Source of the DNA: JABIEQ01 sp964516055
GTDB lineage: Bacteria > Patescibacteriota > Patescibacteriia > Magasanikbacterales > UBA922
Direction: 5' to 3'
Assembly: GCA_964516055.1 (NCBI GenBank)
Contig: CAZEYK010000021.1
Span: forward strand, 1 to 16,887
DNA length: 16,887 nt
Made by a program: the position numbers and the translations under genes. This document shows positions 6,391-12,587 of the stretch, in pieces. How positions within the stretch are numbered: the stretch's first letter is position 1; each line of letters begins with the position of its first letter. The notes under the pieces are model-generated. The model was not told the origin of the DNA. It ran no database searches and was given only the letters and a program-made list of their open reading frames with translations.

Positions 6391-6504
6391 ATGAAACATA
6401 TTTCTTATACAACCAAAAATATTTTCAATGTCTGGATGGGCCTCCTCTTTATTCTTTTTGTGTACAGCAAATGTTCGGTGGTTGGTATAAGTAATTATAG
6501 ATAA
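6391..6504 (+). CDS. Near-leaderless hydrophobic micro-ORF (37 residues)
   Basis: The ORF starts MKHISYTTK, has a hydrophobic segment (about residues 14-26, VWMGLLFILFVYS) that could span or enter the membrane, and ends GISNYR with TAA. There is no SD. It is followed 21 bases later by a strong terminator and then by an SD-led gene. Its last third contains CGGTGG (6476-6481), identical to the 3' arm of that terminator, which makes a role as a regulatory leader peptide possible. Alternatively it is a small membrane protein in its own right. No family is recognised. Confidence 0.45.
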   Translation: MKHISYTTKNIFNVWMGLLFILFVYSKCSVVGISNYR

Positions 6505-6537
6505 TATAATCTAAAAGACTTAATCAAAGCCACCGGA
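6474..6537 (+). promoter_or_regulatory. Possible antiterminator before the 287-residue gene
   Basis: TTCGGTGG (6474-6481) can pair with CCACCGGA (6530-6537): six Watson-Crick pairs plus T-G and T-A. The 3' half is the 5' arm of the terminator at 6526-6551, so the folds are mutually exclusive. The 5' half lies inside the micro-ORF, about 20 bases before its stop. Pairing is seen; regulation is inferred. Confidence 0.4.
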
Positions 6538-6551
6538 AACGGTGGTTTTTT
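6526..6551 (+). terminator. Intrinsic terminator with a GAAA tetraloop
   Basis: CCACCG (6530-6535) and CGGTGG (6540-6545) close a GAAA loop. A-T pairs extend the stem and six T follow. It lies 124 bases before the next ATG. Confidence 0.88.
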
Positions 6552-6675
6552 ATTGTGATGGTCATTTTGTAGAGGTACATACTTCTATTGAGTGACCCTC
6601 GTAATACGATTGTAGTGTTATTGAGGATCTGAGGATCATTTCGTTCACAACACATCAACAACGATAGAGGAAGTC

Positions 6676-7539
6676 ATGCATGACGTTTTCTATACTGATG
6701 TCTTTGCTGCTCGGGCTGAGCTCGAGCAGCGAAGGCAAGATGTTCGTCTGAAGCAGGAGGTCGAACAGTGGTGGCAGTCTTTGGGATGTGGTATCCCGGA
6801 GTTGCCGCAAGATGATGGCCACCTGTACGCCCTTCTGGCTCGTCAGGTGGCCACGGCTCGATATGAGGACATCGTCTTCAAATTCGTGGCCGAGGCCGGT
6901 GGCTTGGCTCCCTTGTGGGGCAGCTACACCGGTGACAAATTTTCTGTTCACTCAGCGTACAAGAAAAGTCTCGTCGATCCGTTCATCATCGATGGGCGGG
7001 GAAGGAGCGGCGGACCCAGAAGGGTCTGCGAAAGTGGCCGTCTGGTCACGAACATCGAGGCATGCGCTGGGCGCCCTATCAACAGTCTTCGTTCCAAGAA
7101 GGGACAGTCGATTGTGGAGTGGCACCTCGCTCGGCAGGATTTGATCCTGCCTGGGGTCGCTCGAACCCCCGACATGACAACATGGTTTCAGAAGATCGGG
7201 CGCGCCAAGCAGTACTACGCGCCTTACCTCGCAATGGCTCTCTTCAATTGTGTCATCGTGGAGGATTTCCACGACTGGGATGATTGCAAGGAAGAAAAGT
7301 TTGCCAAGGAGGTTTTCGAGCCGGCCTTTCAGCAGGTGGAGCAGACGTTTGGGGTTAAGCCCCTTATCGTCCGTCTCCCGTGGTGGGAGGAAATGGCGTG
7401 GTACCCGGCGAACTCAAATTGGGAAGATCACAAGATCATTGCTCTCGATGGTCGAGGGCTCCCCATCCGGTGGCAGCCGGAACAAGAAACTGCCACTCCC
7501 GCCCAGCAGTATGGGCAGGTGGAGTCGTTCATTCTGTGA
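6676..7539 (+). CDS. Orphan protein of 287 residues, function unknown
   Basis: I do not recognise a characterised family. The protein is soluble in appearance, with no signal peptide or membrane segment. The N-terminus (about residues 10-40) is a charged helix rich in Glu, Gln and Arg. The middle holds FSVHSAYKKSLVDPF, RLVTNIEACAGRPINSLRSKKGQSIVEWHL and TPDMTTWFQKIG; the C-terminal third has ALFNCVIVEDFHDW, KPLIVRLPWWEEMAWYP and many Trp. It is well-formed, with GC-rich codons unlike those of the AT-rich neighbours. The start is supported by GAGGAA about 6 bases upstream. TGA ends it and a hairpin follows at once. It sits alone between a micro-ORF/terminator module and an M28 peptidase gene. 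It could be a lineage-restricted protein; any enzyme function would be a guess. Confidence 0.85.
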   Translation: MHDVFYTDVFAARAELEQRRQDVRLKQEVEQWWQSLGCGIPELPQDDGHLYALLARQVATARYEDIVFKFVAEAGGLAPLWGSYTGDKFSVHSAYKKSLVDPFIIDGRGRSGGPRRVCESGRLVTNIEACAGRPINSLRSKKGQSIVEWHLARQDLILPGVARTPDMTTWFQKIGRAKQYYAPYLAMALFNCVIVEDFHDWDDCKEEKFAKEVFEPAFQQVEQTFGVKPLIVRLPWWEEMAWYPANSNWEDHKIIALDGRGLPIRWQPEQETATPAQQYGQVESFIL

Positions 7540-7540
7540 A

Positions 7541-7580
7541 AAAACAACGGTCGGATGAGGCACCGACCCGTTGTTTCTCG
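7541..7580 (+). terminator. Terminator hairpin after the 287-residue gene
   Basis: AAACAACGGTCGG (7542-7554) pairs with CCGACCCGTTGTTT (7563-7576) with one bulged C and an 8-base loop. The following tract is T-rich but mixed. It starts two bases after the stop. Confidence 0.65.
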
Positions 7581-7710
7581 TTCATTTCATTTCTGTGCCT
7601 CATTCTTCTTGAGTATTTTTATTTAGTAAAAATATTGAAGAGGATTTTTTGTATTGATTTGAAGTGAATAGTTTGTTATTACTTAAATATATATATTTTA
7701 TTATTATTTT

Positions 7711-8655
7711 ATGATTTTTCAATTTTCCATGATGGATTTTATTGCTCAATTAACATCTCTTGGTGAGCGTCAACGTGAGGTAGAGCTTCAGGCGAGAGAT
7801 ATGATTGTATCACTCTTACAGAAACAAGGAGTTTCTTATCAAGTACAAGATTTTTCTTCTCGAATACCTAAATATGGAAAAGCTGAGCTTGTTGCGGATG
7901 GTGTTTCTCTTCCTATGTTACCGAATTGTTTTGTTGGTGGTGATATTGAAGGAAAAGATCATCTTATTAGTTCACTTTTGTCAGCTGCTATTGTTGAACC
8001 AAATATTAATTTTAATCCTCATTGTGATGTTATTGCTAAATCTGATCATTATTTTGCTCCGGCTGTGGCAATACAAAAATCAGATGTTCAAACTATTTTG
8101 GATGCTAAGGATGTTCGGGGATATGTGGAAGTTGAACCTGTTGACATGACGTTATCTAATATTTTGGTGGGTAATACAACGGATCCAAAAACGATTATGT
8201 TTTGTCATTATGATTCACTTGGTCCTGGTGCTGTTGATAATGCTTCTGGAACGGCTGTCCTTCTTGATCTTATATTAACATATCCCGAAACGCTTGATAC
8301 GATACTTTATGTTATTGCAGGGAATGAAGAAATTTCCTATGATCAGCCAACATATTGGGGAAGAGGGTATAGAGCCTTTGAAGAAATGTATCATGATGTG
8401 CTTGAACATGCTGAACAAATTTTTGTGGTTGATTGTGTAGGTAACGCCCCCACAACTATTGAGCAGAATATTGATATTGTGAATCTTGGGTTTCCAATTG
8501 TGAATTTAGAAAAATGGAAACAACATATTTTTATGTTTTATGGGAGTATGGAAGAATTGATGACTGTTTATCATAGTGATGCTGATACTGTGGAAAAAGT
8601 ACAAGAAGAATATTTACAGGAGTGTGTTAGTATTATTCGAAAAAGATTAGGATAA
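7711..8655 (+). CDS. M28-family zinc metallopeptidase (aminopeptidase-like)
   Basis: The 314-residue protein carries the full set of likely two-zinc ligands of M28 peptidases: H166 in CHYDSLG, D176 in AVDNASG, the catalytic-plus-ligand pair E206-E207 in GNEE, D241 in VVDCVG and H288 in YHSDADT. These enzymes remove N-terminal residues from peptides or act on related amide substrates; the actual substrate cannot be read. The N-terminal half (about 40-140) corresponds to the region that holds an inserted protease-associated-like part in some family members, here unassigned. No signal peptide is evident, so it is probably cytoplasmic. The start at 7711 is the longest; ATG codons at 7729 and 7732 are alternatives and none has an SD. 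A strong terminator follows at 8677. It is AT-rich like the housekeeping genes. Confidence 0.88.
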   Translation: MIFQFSMMDFIAQLTSLGERQREVELQARDMIVSLLQKQGVSYQVQDFSSRIPKYGKAELVADGVSLPMLPNCFVGGDIEGKDHLISSLLSAAIVEPNINFNPHCDVIAKSDHYFAPAVAIQKSDVQTILDAKDVRGYVEVEPVDMTLSNILVGNTTDPKTIMFCHYDSLGPGAVDNASGTAVLLDLILTYPETLDTILYVIAGNEEISYDQPTYWGRGYRAFEEMYHDVLEHAEQIFVVDCVGNAPTTIEQNIDIVNLGFPIVNLEKWKQHIFMFYGSMEELMTVYHSDADTVEKVQEEYLQECVSIIRKRLG

Positions 8656-8676
8656 TCTGTTTTATGTAAATTTTGT

Positions 8677-8708
8677 AAAAAATATCTATCTAAATATAGG
8701 TATTTTTT
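8677..8708 (+). terminator. Terminator after the M28 peptidase gene
   Basis: A 13-bp stem (8677-8689 with 8696-8708, one G-T pair) closes a 6-base loop and contains A6 and T6 flanks. Confidence 0.85.
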
Positions 8709-8933
8709 GTTTCTTCACTATTTGTATTGTTATATTGACTAGTTTATATACTTGTGTTAGTGTAATTTGATTTTCAATGTTAATGAGGGAATAAACATAG
8801 AGAGATGTTTGTTTTTTTAACCTTGATAAAATATGCGCGAGGGGTGCATGTTTTTACCAAAGTTACATTCACGTCTCTTTGGAGACACAACAGAGTGGTG
8901 TCGTGATGAACGGGGCTTCTTCTTTTTTATATT
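8709..8933 (+). other. Gene-poor stretch with promoter-like and hairpin elements
   Basis: The 326-base gap before the helicase gene is not empty. TTGACT occurs at 8735-8740, but no good -10 box sits at standard spacing. AAACAT/ATGTTT (8793-8798 with 8805-8810) followed by seven T resembles a weak terminator. ATGCGC/GTGCAT (about 8833-8849) and GTCTC/GAGAC (8873-8877 with 8882-8886) are further hairpins. A 33-codon ORF starting MFLPKLHSRLFG spans 8848-8949 without an SD. Whether a small RNA or small protein is made here is unclear. Confidence 0.35.
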
Positions 8934-8961
8934 TTGTTCTGTGAGATAAGTAATGTAAAAT
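8934..8961 (+). promoter_or_regulatory. Promoter of the helicase gene
   Basis: TTGTTC (8934-8939) and TAAAAT (8956-8961) are 16 bases apart. The predicted start near 8968 leaves a leader of about 14 bases without an SD. Confidence 0.5.
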
Positions 8962-8981
8962 AAGCGGGTAACACTATTTTT

Positions 8982-11102
8982 ATGAACAATTTTAAAGAAG
9001 AATTAAATGATGAACAGTATCGGGTCGTCACTGAAGGTGATGGACCGTGTTTGGTATTAGCGGGAGCAGGAAGTGGAAAGACCAGAACCATTACCTATCG
9101 TGTGGCGTATTTACTTGAACAAGGAATTAGTCCAGAGAGTATTTTGCTTGTTACCTTTACCAACAAAGCGGCTCAAGAAATGAAAGAAAGAGTTGCTGAA
9201 ATTATGGGAACTACTGCCAGCTCTTCTGTGGAAAGAAAAGGGCTTCCGTGGTCTGGAACGTTTCATCATATTGCGTTTCGGATATTGCGACAGTATGCTG
9301 CGGTGCTTGGGTATCAAAATAATTTTACTATTTTGGATAGTGAAGATAGTCGAGATTTATTAAAATTATGTTTGAAAGGAGAGGGAGTAGATAGAAAAGC
9401 AAAACGTTTTCCCAATGCAAAAGTGATCAACGGCATGATTAGTTATGCACGAAATGCATCGTTGTCTTTGTCTGATTTAATTATCAAACGATATTCCCAA
9501 TGGGCAGATATGGCGGATGTATTTTCTCGGATTGCTAGTGATTATGCTAAGAGAAAAAAAGAAGCGAATGCCATGGATTTTGATGATTTGTTGGTAAATT
9601 TGCAATTGCTTTTATTACAGTCTCAATCAGTACGAGAACGATTTACGAAGCAGTTTCATTATGTCCTTGTTGACGAGTATCAGGACACGAATAAAATTCA
9701 AGCGGCAATTGTGCGGTTGATGTCTTCGCATCATCATAATTTACTCGTTGTGGGAGATGATGCGCAAAGTATCTATTCATTTCGTGCAGCGGATATTCAG
9801 AACATTTTGGATTTTGAAATGATGTATCCTGATACAAAAGTGTTTCGATTGGAAACAAATTATCGTTCAACGCCAGATATTCTTGATGTCGCAAACGATG
9901 TTATTTCTCATAATGAATCACAATATAAAAAATCGTTGCGCAGTGTTCGTGATCCGTTTAGTTTGCCAGAAGTACATCCCTTTTCTGATCAACGAGAAGA
10001 AGCAGAATTTATTGCTGATAAAATTTTAGAGTTACATGATGAAGGTGTTGATTTACAAAATATTGCAGTATTGTTTCGTGCGGCATTTCATTCGCAGGCG
10101 CTTGAAGTAGAATTAGTAAAGCGGGATATTCCATATGATTATCGTGGTGGGGTACGGTTTTTTGAACGGGCGCATATTAAAGATGTGCTTGCCTATGTGC
10201 GTTTGTTTGTGAATCCTCATGATACTATTGCGTGGAGTCGTGTGTTGAATATGCAAGTGGGGATTGGTCCATCAACAGTTGGAAAAATGATTCATGAAAT
10301 ACAGCAACATATTTCTCTTCAAGAAGGTCTTCGTTCTCATGACGAAAGTGCAATATCTCTTCCGCTGCTTACCATGAAAGATGCGTATCAAAAAGTGAGT
10401 GATATGCTTTCTGTTCGAGCAAAAAAAGGATGGAATGATTTTCGGATGATTTATGAAGAAATGGAACAGGACAAAGAACAAACATCATCAAGTTTAGTGC
10501 GAGCGGTGATGAGTTCTAGATATGAGGAACATCTCATGGCGGAATATAATGATTATCGAGATCGGTTGCAAGATATTAGTCAGCTGGCCGTATTTGCAGA
10601 ACGGGAGTCTGATGTGACAAAATTTTTGGGAGAGATTTCGCTTCAAGAAAGTTTTACTGCAGCGCAAACACAGTCTGCGGCGTTTGATGATGATGAAAAA
10701 ATTGTGCTTTCAACGATTCATCAAGCAAAAGGATTGGAGTGGGATACGGTATTTGTGATTGGCATGGCAGATGGACAATTTCCTATGGAAAAAGCACGGC
10801 AGGCTGGGGAGCTTGATGAGGAACGGCGATTATTTTATGTTGCTATTACTCGCGCGGAGCGATTGCTTTATATGAGTTATCCGTTGGTAGGTGGATTTAA
10901 TTCAGCGCTTGGCGGACCAAGTTTGTTTTTGAATGAATTGCCAGCGGAGTTAATTGTGCAAAAAGATTTTCGTGATGTGATGACTTCTGTATTTAATGAT
11001 CCGAGTGATGATGTTGATGATGTGCAATATGTGGCTGAAGATGATGGGTGGGGAAGTGGTGACCGCAAGCCAAAGCGGAAGAGTTTTTTGATGGATATAT
11101 AA
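8982..11102 (+). CDS. PcrA/UvrD-type superfamily 1 DNA helicase
   Basis: This ATP-driven 3'-to-5' DNA helicase would act in excision repair, replication restart and removal of proteins from DNA. Motifs appear in order: Q motif around Q12, Walker A GAGSGKT (28-34), motif Ia FTNKAAQEM, motif Ib GTFHHIAFRIL, Walker B DEYQDT (231-236), motif III GDDAQSIYSFR, motif IV LETNYRS, motif V LSTIHQAKGLEWDTVFV and motif VI EERRLFYVAITRAE. The C-terminus is acidic, then basic (KPKRKS), as in PcrA tails that contact partners. The length of 706 residues is usual. The start is immediately upstream of the Q motif, which supports it; no SD is present. It appears monocistronic, followed by the ndk promoter 65 bases later. 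PcrA versus UvrD or another paralogue cannot be separated by eye, so no symbol is given. Confidence 0.95.
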   Translation: MNNFKEELNDEQYRVVTEGDGPCLVLAGAGSGKTRTITYRVAYLLEQGISPESILLVTFTNKAAQEMKERVAEIMGTTASSSVERKGLPWSGTFHHIAFRILRQYAAVLGYQNNFTILDSEDSRDLLKLCLKGEGVDRKAKRFPNAKVINGMISYARNASLSLSDLIIKRYSQWADMADVFSRIASDYAKRKKEANAMDFDDLLVNLQLLLLQSQSVRERFTKQFHYVLVDEYQDTNKIQAAIVRLMSSHHHNLLVVGDDAQSIYSFRAADIQNILDFEMMYPDTKVFRLETNYRSTPDILDVANDVISHNESQYKKSLRSVRDPFSLPEVHPFSDQREEAEFIADKILELHDEGVDLQNIAVLFRAAFHSQALEVELVKRDIPYDYRGGVRFFERAHIKDVLAYVRLFVNPHDTIAWSRVLNMQVGIGPSTVGKMIHEIQQHISLQEGLRSHDESAISLPLLTMKDAYQKVSDMLSVRAKKGWNDFRMIYEEMEQDKEQTSSSLVRAVMSSRYEEHLMAEYNDYRDRLQDISQLAVFAERESDVTKFLGEISLQESFTAAQTQSAAFDDDEKIVLSTIHQAKGLEWDTVFVIGMADGQFPMEKARQAGELDEERRLFYVAITRAERLLYMSYPLVGGFNSALGGPSLFLNELPAELIVQKDFRDVMTSVFNDPSDDVDDVQYVAEDDGWGSGDRKPKRKSFLMDI

Positions 11103-11166
11103 TGTATACGCTGGTATTTTTTCGCTACTCGTTTGTATATAATAAATGTGTTGGTAAGGGGTTGGG

Positions 11167-11195
11167 TTGACTTTTTGTTTTTTTTGGGCTATATT
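11167..11195 (+). promoter_or_regulatory. Promoter of ndk
   Basis: TTGACT (11167-11172), a 17-base spacer and TATATT (11190-11195) make a near-consensus promoter. The leader would be about 26 bases and shows no SD. Confidence 0.75.
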
Positions 11196-11227
11196 GTGGG
11201 AAAATTATTCTTTATTTATCATATCCT

Positions 11228-11710
11228 ATGAATTTTGAAGGATTACATGAAAAAACCATCCTCATTGTGAAACCAGATGGTGTACAACGAGGATTAGTGG
11301 GAGAGGTTACTAAACGGCTTGAAACAAAAGGATTGAAAATTGTTGGACTTAAAATGATGCATCTTTCTGAGGAAAAACTTCGGGAACATTATGCTCATCA
11401 TGTTGAGAAACCATTTTATCCTGGACTTGAAGCATTTATGCGATCTTGTCCTGTTACCGTGATTTGTGCAGAGGGAATGGGCGCTGTTGCTTCTGTTCGT
11501 CTTATTGCCGGAATTACCCATGCAGGAGAAGCTGATGCTGGCACAATGCGAGGAGATTTGGCAATGGGATTTGCCAATGTGGTTCATTGTTCAGATTCTA
11601 TTGAAACAGCAAAAGATGAAGTGGTGCGATTTTTTGAGCCACATGAAATTTTTGAGTATAACAAGTCTGATTGGATGCATGTGTATATGGAGGAAGAACG
11701 GAATAAGTAG
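11228..11710 (+). CDS. ndk: Nucleoside diphosphate kinase
   Basis: Ndk moves the gamma phosphate from ATP to nucleoside diphosphates through a phosphohistidine. The phosphorylated His is H120 in NVVHCSDS. Other family features are KPDGVQRGLVGE, YAHHVEKPFYPGL and GTMRGDLAMG. At 160 residues it is longer than the usual 135-150, with part of the extra length in the region ITHAGEADAG, where many homologues have ITNPxxAxPG, and in the charged C-terminus MEEERNK. It is transcribed alone from the promoter at 11167 and ends in the hairpin at 11739. The start matches the family N-terminus (KTILIVKPDGV at residues 9-19). Confidence 0.96.
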   Translation: MNFEGLHEKTILIVKPDGVQRGLVGEVTKRLETKGLKIVGLKMMHLSEEKLREHYAHHVEKPFYPGLEAFMRSCPVTVICAEGMGAVASVRLIAGITHAGEADAGTMRGDLAMGFANVVHCSDSIETAKDEVVRFFEPHEIFEYNKSDWMHVYMEEERNK

Positions 11711-11738
11711 AGGGGTTGTTAGAAATTATTTTATAGAA

Positions 11739-11765
11739 GGAACTCTTGAAAGAGAGTTCCTTTTT
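11739..11765 (+). terminator. Terminator after ndk
   Basis: GGAACTCT (11739-11746) pairs with AGAGTTCC (11753-11760) around a 6-base loop and is followed by five T. Confidence 0.9.
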
Positions 11766-11781
11766 GTTTATATTTTTCTAT

Positions 11782-11803
11782 TTTCTTTTGTCACCAAAAG
11801 AAA
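11782..11803. repeat. Perfect 9-bp inverted repeat downstream of ndk
   Basis: TTTCTTTTG (11782-11790) and CAAAAGAAA (11795-11803) flank TCAC. On the minus strand it has no long T tract. Its role is unknown; it may be a second, weak transcription stop. Confidence 0.6.
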
Positions 11804-11848
11804 CAAAAGTGTTGGGTATGATTTTATTGTGTTAAGTGATATATTTAT

Positions 11849-11877
11849 TTGACAAATTGTATGGTTTTGTGTATTAT
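11849..11877 (+). promoter_or_regulatory. Promoter of the secreted Cys-rich peptide gene
   Basis: TTGACA (11849-11854), a 17-base spacer and TATTAT (11872-11877) form a nearly perfect promoter. The start near 11884 is 4 bases before the ATG at 11888, so the mRNA is predicted to be leaderless. Confidence 0.8.
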
Positions 11878-11887
11878 TATTAATAAT

Positions 11888-12058
11888 ATGTTTACAAATA
11901 CTATTCGTACAATTATTGCTCTCATTATCAAGACACTGTTTGTCCCTGCTTTTGCGTTTGACGTGTGTCAAGTGAATGATAACGTGAATTATGCAGGCGG
12001 GGTGCATTATTACGATGGAGGATGTGGTAGTGGTTGTGGATGTGAAGATGCTGAGTAA
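11888..12058 (+). CDS. Small secreted Gly/Cys-rich peptide (56 residues)
   Basis: The first 24 residues look like a signal peptide: K/R near the start, a hydrophobic core (ALIIKTLFVPA) and a cleavage-like AFA before FD. The mature part of about 32 residues carries four Cys (VCQV, GGCGSGCGC), two Tyr and an acidic end EDAE. The longer reading frame that begins at 11849 starts inside the -35 box and cannot be translated from this promoter, so the ATG at 11888 is chosen. No SD exists. A strong terminator follows. No family is recognised. The composition recalls small secreted Cys-rich or GG-rich peptides, but a bacteriocin or metal-binding role would be guesswork. It sits in the same position as the micro-ORFs before the other GC-rich genes. 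Confidence 0.65.
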   Translation: MFTNTIRTIIALIIKTLFVPAFAFDVCQVNDNVNYAGGVHYYDGGCGSGCGCEDAE

Positions 12059-12081
12059 CTACTAACAAAACGTAATAATAG

Positions 12082-12107
12082 ACACCCTAGCCCGCTAGGG
12101 TGTTTTT
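12082..12107 (+). terminator. Terminator after the secreted peptide gene
   Basis: ACACCCTAG (12082-12090) and CTAGGGTGT (12095-12103) close a CCCG loop and are followed by T5. It begins 24 bases after the stop. Confidence 0.92.
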
Positions 12108-12143
12108 CTTTGTTCATGACAATCTATTTTCGCAATGCTTCTG

Positions 12144-12173
12144 CACAAATATGGAATTATTTGTATATTTGTG
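12144..12173. repeat. 9-bp inverted repeat upstream of the zinc-finger gene
   Basis: CACAAATAT (12144-12152) is repeated as its complement ATATTTGTG (12165-12173) with a 12-base centre. It lies just before the first SD (GGAGGAG). It could fold in the mRNA leader or be a regulator site. Confidence 0.55.
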
Positions 12174-12220
12174 GAGGAGTATCTGCGATGAAACAACTAA
12201 ACCACCAAGGAGGGTTACTT

Positions 12221-12427
12221 ATGTCCAGCACCTGGACCTGTAAGGTCTGTGAAAAAGAGAATAAAAAGTCGAGTGCAGGCTGCACGTGTTGTGGCTATGC
12301 TCGTCACACCCCAGCTCCCGAACGACGGCGTTCGGGAGGTTTTCCTGCTCTGTCTCCTTCCCAACGTTCTTCGAAGATCGATAAGCCGCTTTCTAAGCGG
12401 AAGAAAAGGAAACTTGGGATTGAGTGA
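12221..12427 (+). CDS. RanBP2-type zinc-finger protein with a basic tail (68 residues)
   Basis: Residues 5-24 match the RanBP2/NZF zinc-finger pattern: W5, C7, C10, N14, C21 and C24, spaced WxCx2Cx3Nx6Cx2C. Such fingers bind single-stranded RNA or, in eukaryotes, ubiquitin. The rest (about 30-68) is Pro/Ser/Arg-rich and ends in a Lys/Arg cluster (KRKKRK), fitting a nucleic-acid partner. The ATG at 12221 has an AAGGAGG SD 7 bases upstream. An in-frame ATG at 12188 has its own SD (GGAGGAG) and would add 11 residues (MKQLNHQGGLL), so two starts are possible. The gene is GC-richer than its neighbours, ends with TGA, and carries a perfect 10-bp inverted repeat (12315-12338) in its Arg/Gly region. 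Function unknown; RNA binding is the best guess. Confidence 0.75.
   Translation: MSSTWTCKVCEKENKKSSAGCTCCGYARHTPAPERRRSGGFPALSPSQRSSKIDKPLSKRKKRKLGIE
12315..12338. repeat. Perfect 10-bp inverted repeat inside the zinc-finger gene
   Basis: CTCCCGAACG (12315-12324) and CGTTCGGGAG (12329-12338) flank ACGG and are followed by GTTTT. It could pause or stop transcription within the gene; a second hairpin, CCGCTT/AAGCGG, lies at 12386-12400. Confidence 0.7.
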
Positions 12428-12459
12428 TCACTGTGGTGTTGGGAGGTGTGTTGTTTCAT

Positions 12460-12513
12460 CGCCCTTCACCCTGAATACATATGAATTGTGTGTTTGGGGT
12501 GACGGTGTTTTTT
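12460..12513 (+). terminator. Long terminator after the zinc-finger gene
   Basis: A 14-bp stem (12467-12480 with 12488-12501, several G-T pairs) is extended by CGCC/GGTG (12460-12463 with 12104-type position 12504-12507) and followed by six T. Confidence 0.75.
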
Positions 12514-12587
12514 CATGGAACATGTAGCATGAAGCACGTAACAAAAATGTATGTGTTTCGTATTATATATTACATGATTATTTTTTT

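Noticed and set aside
11849..11887. Upstream extension of the secreted peptide (start at 11849)
   Set aside because: It begins in the -35 box and includes the -10 box of the promoter; the extension also removes the signal-peptide character.
12428..12587. Additional gene after the zinc finger
   Set aside because: The region is explained by a long terminator hairpin and the upstream region of the aminotransferase; no credible ORF is present.
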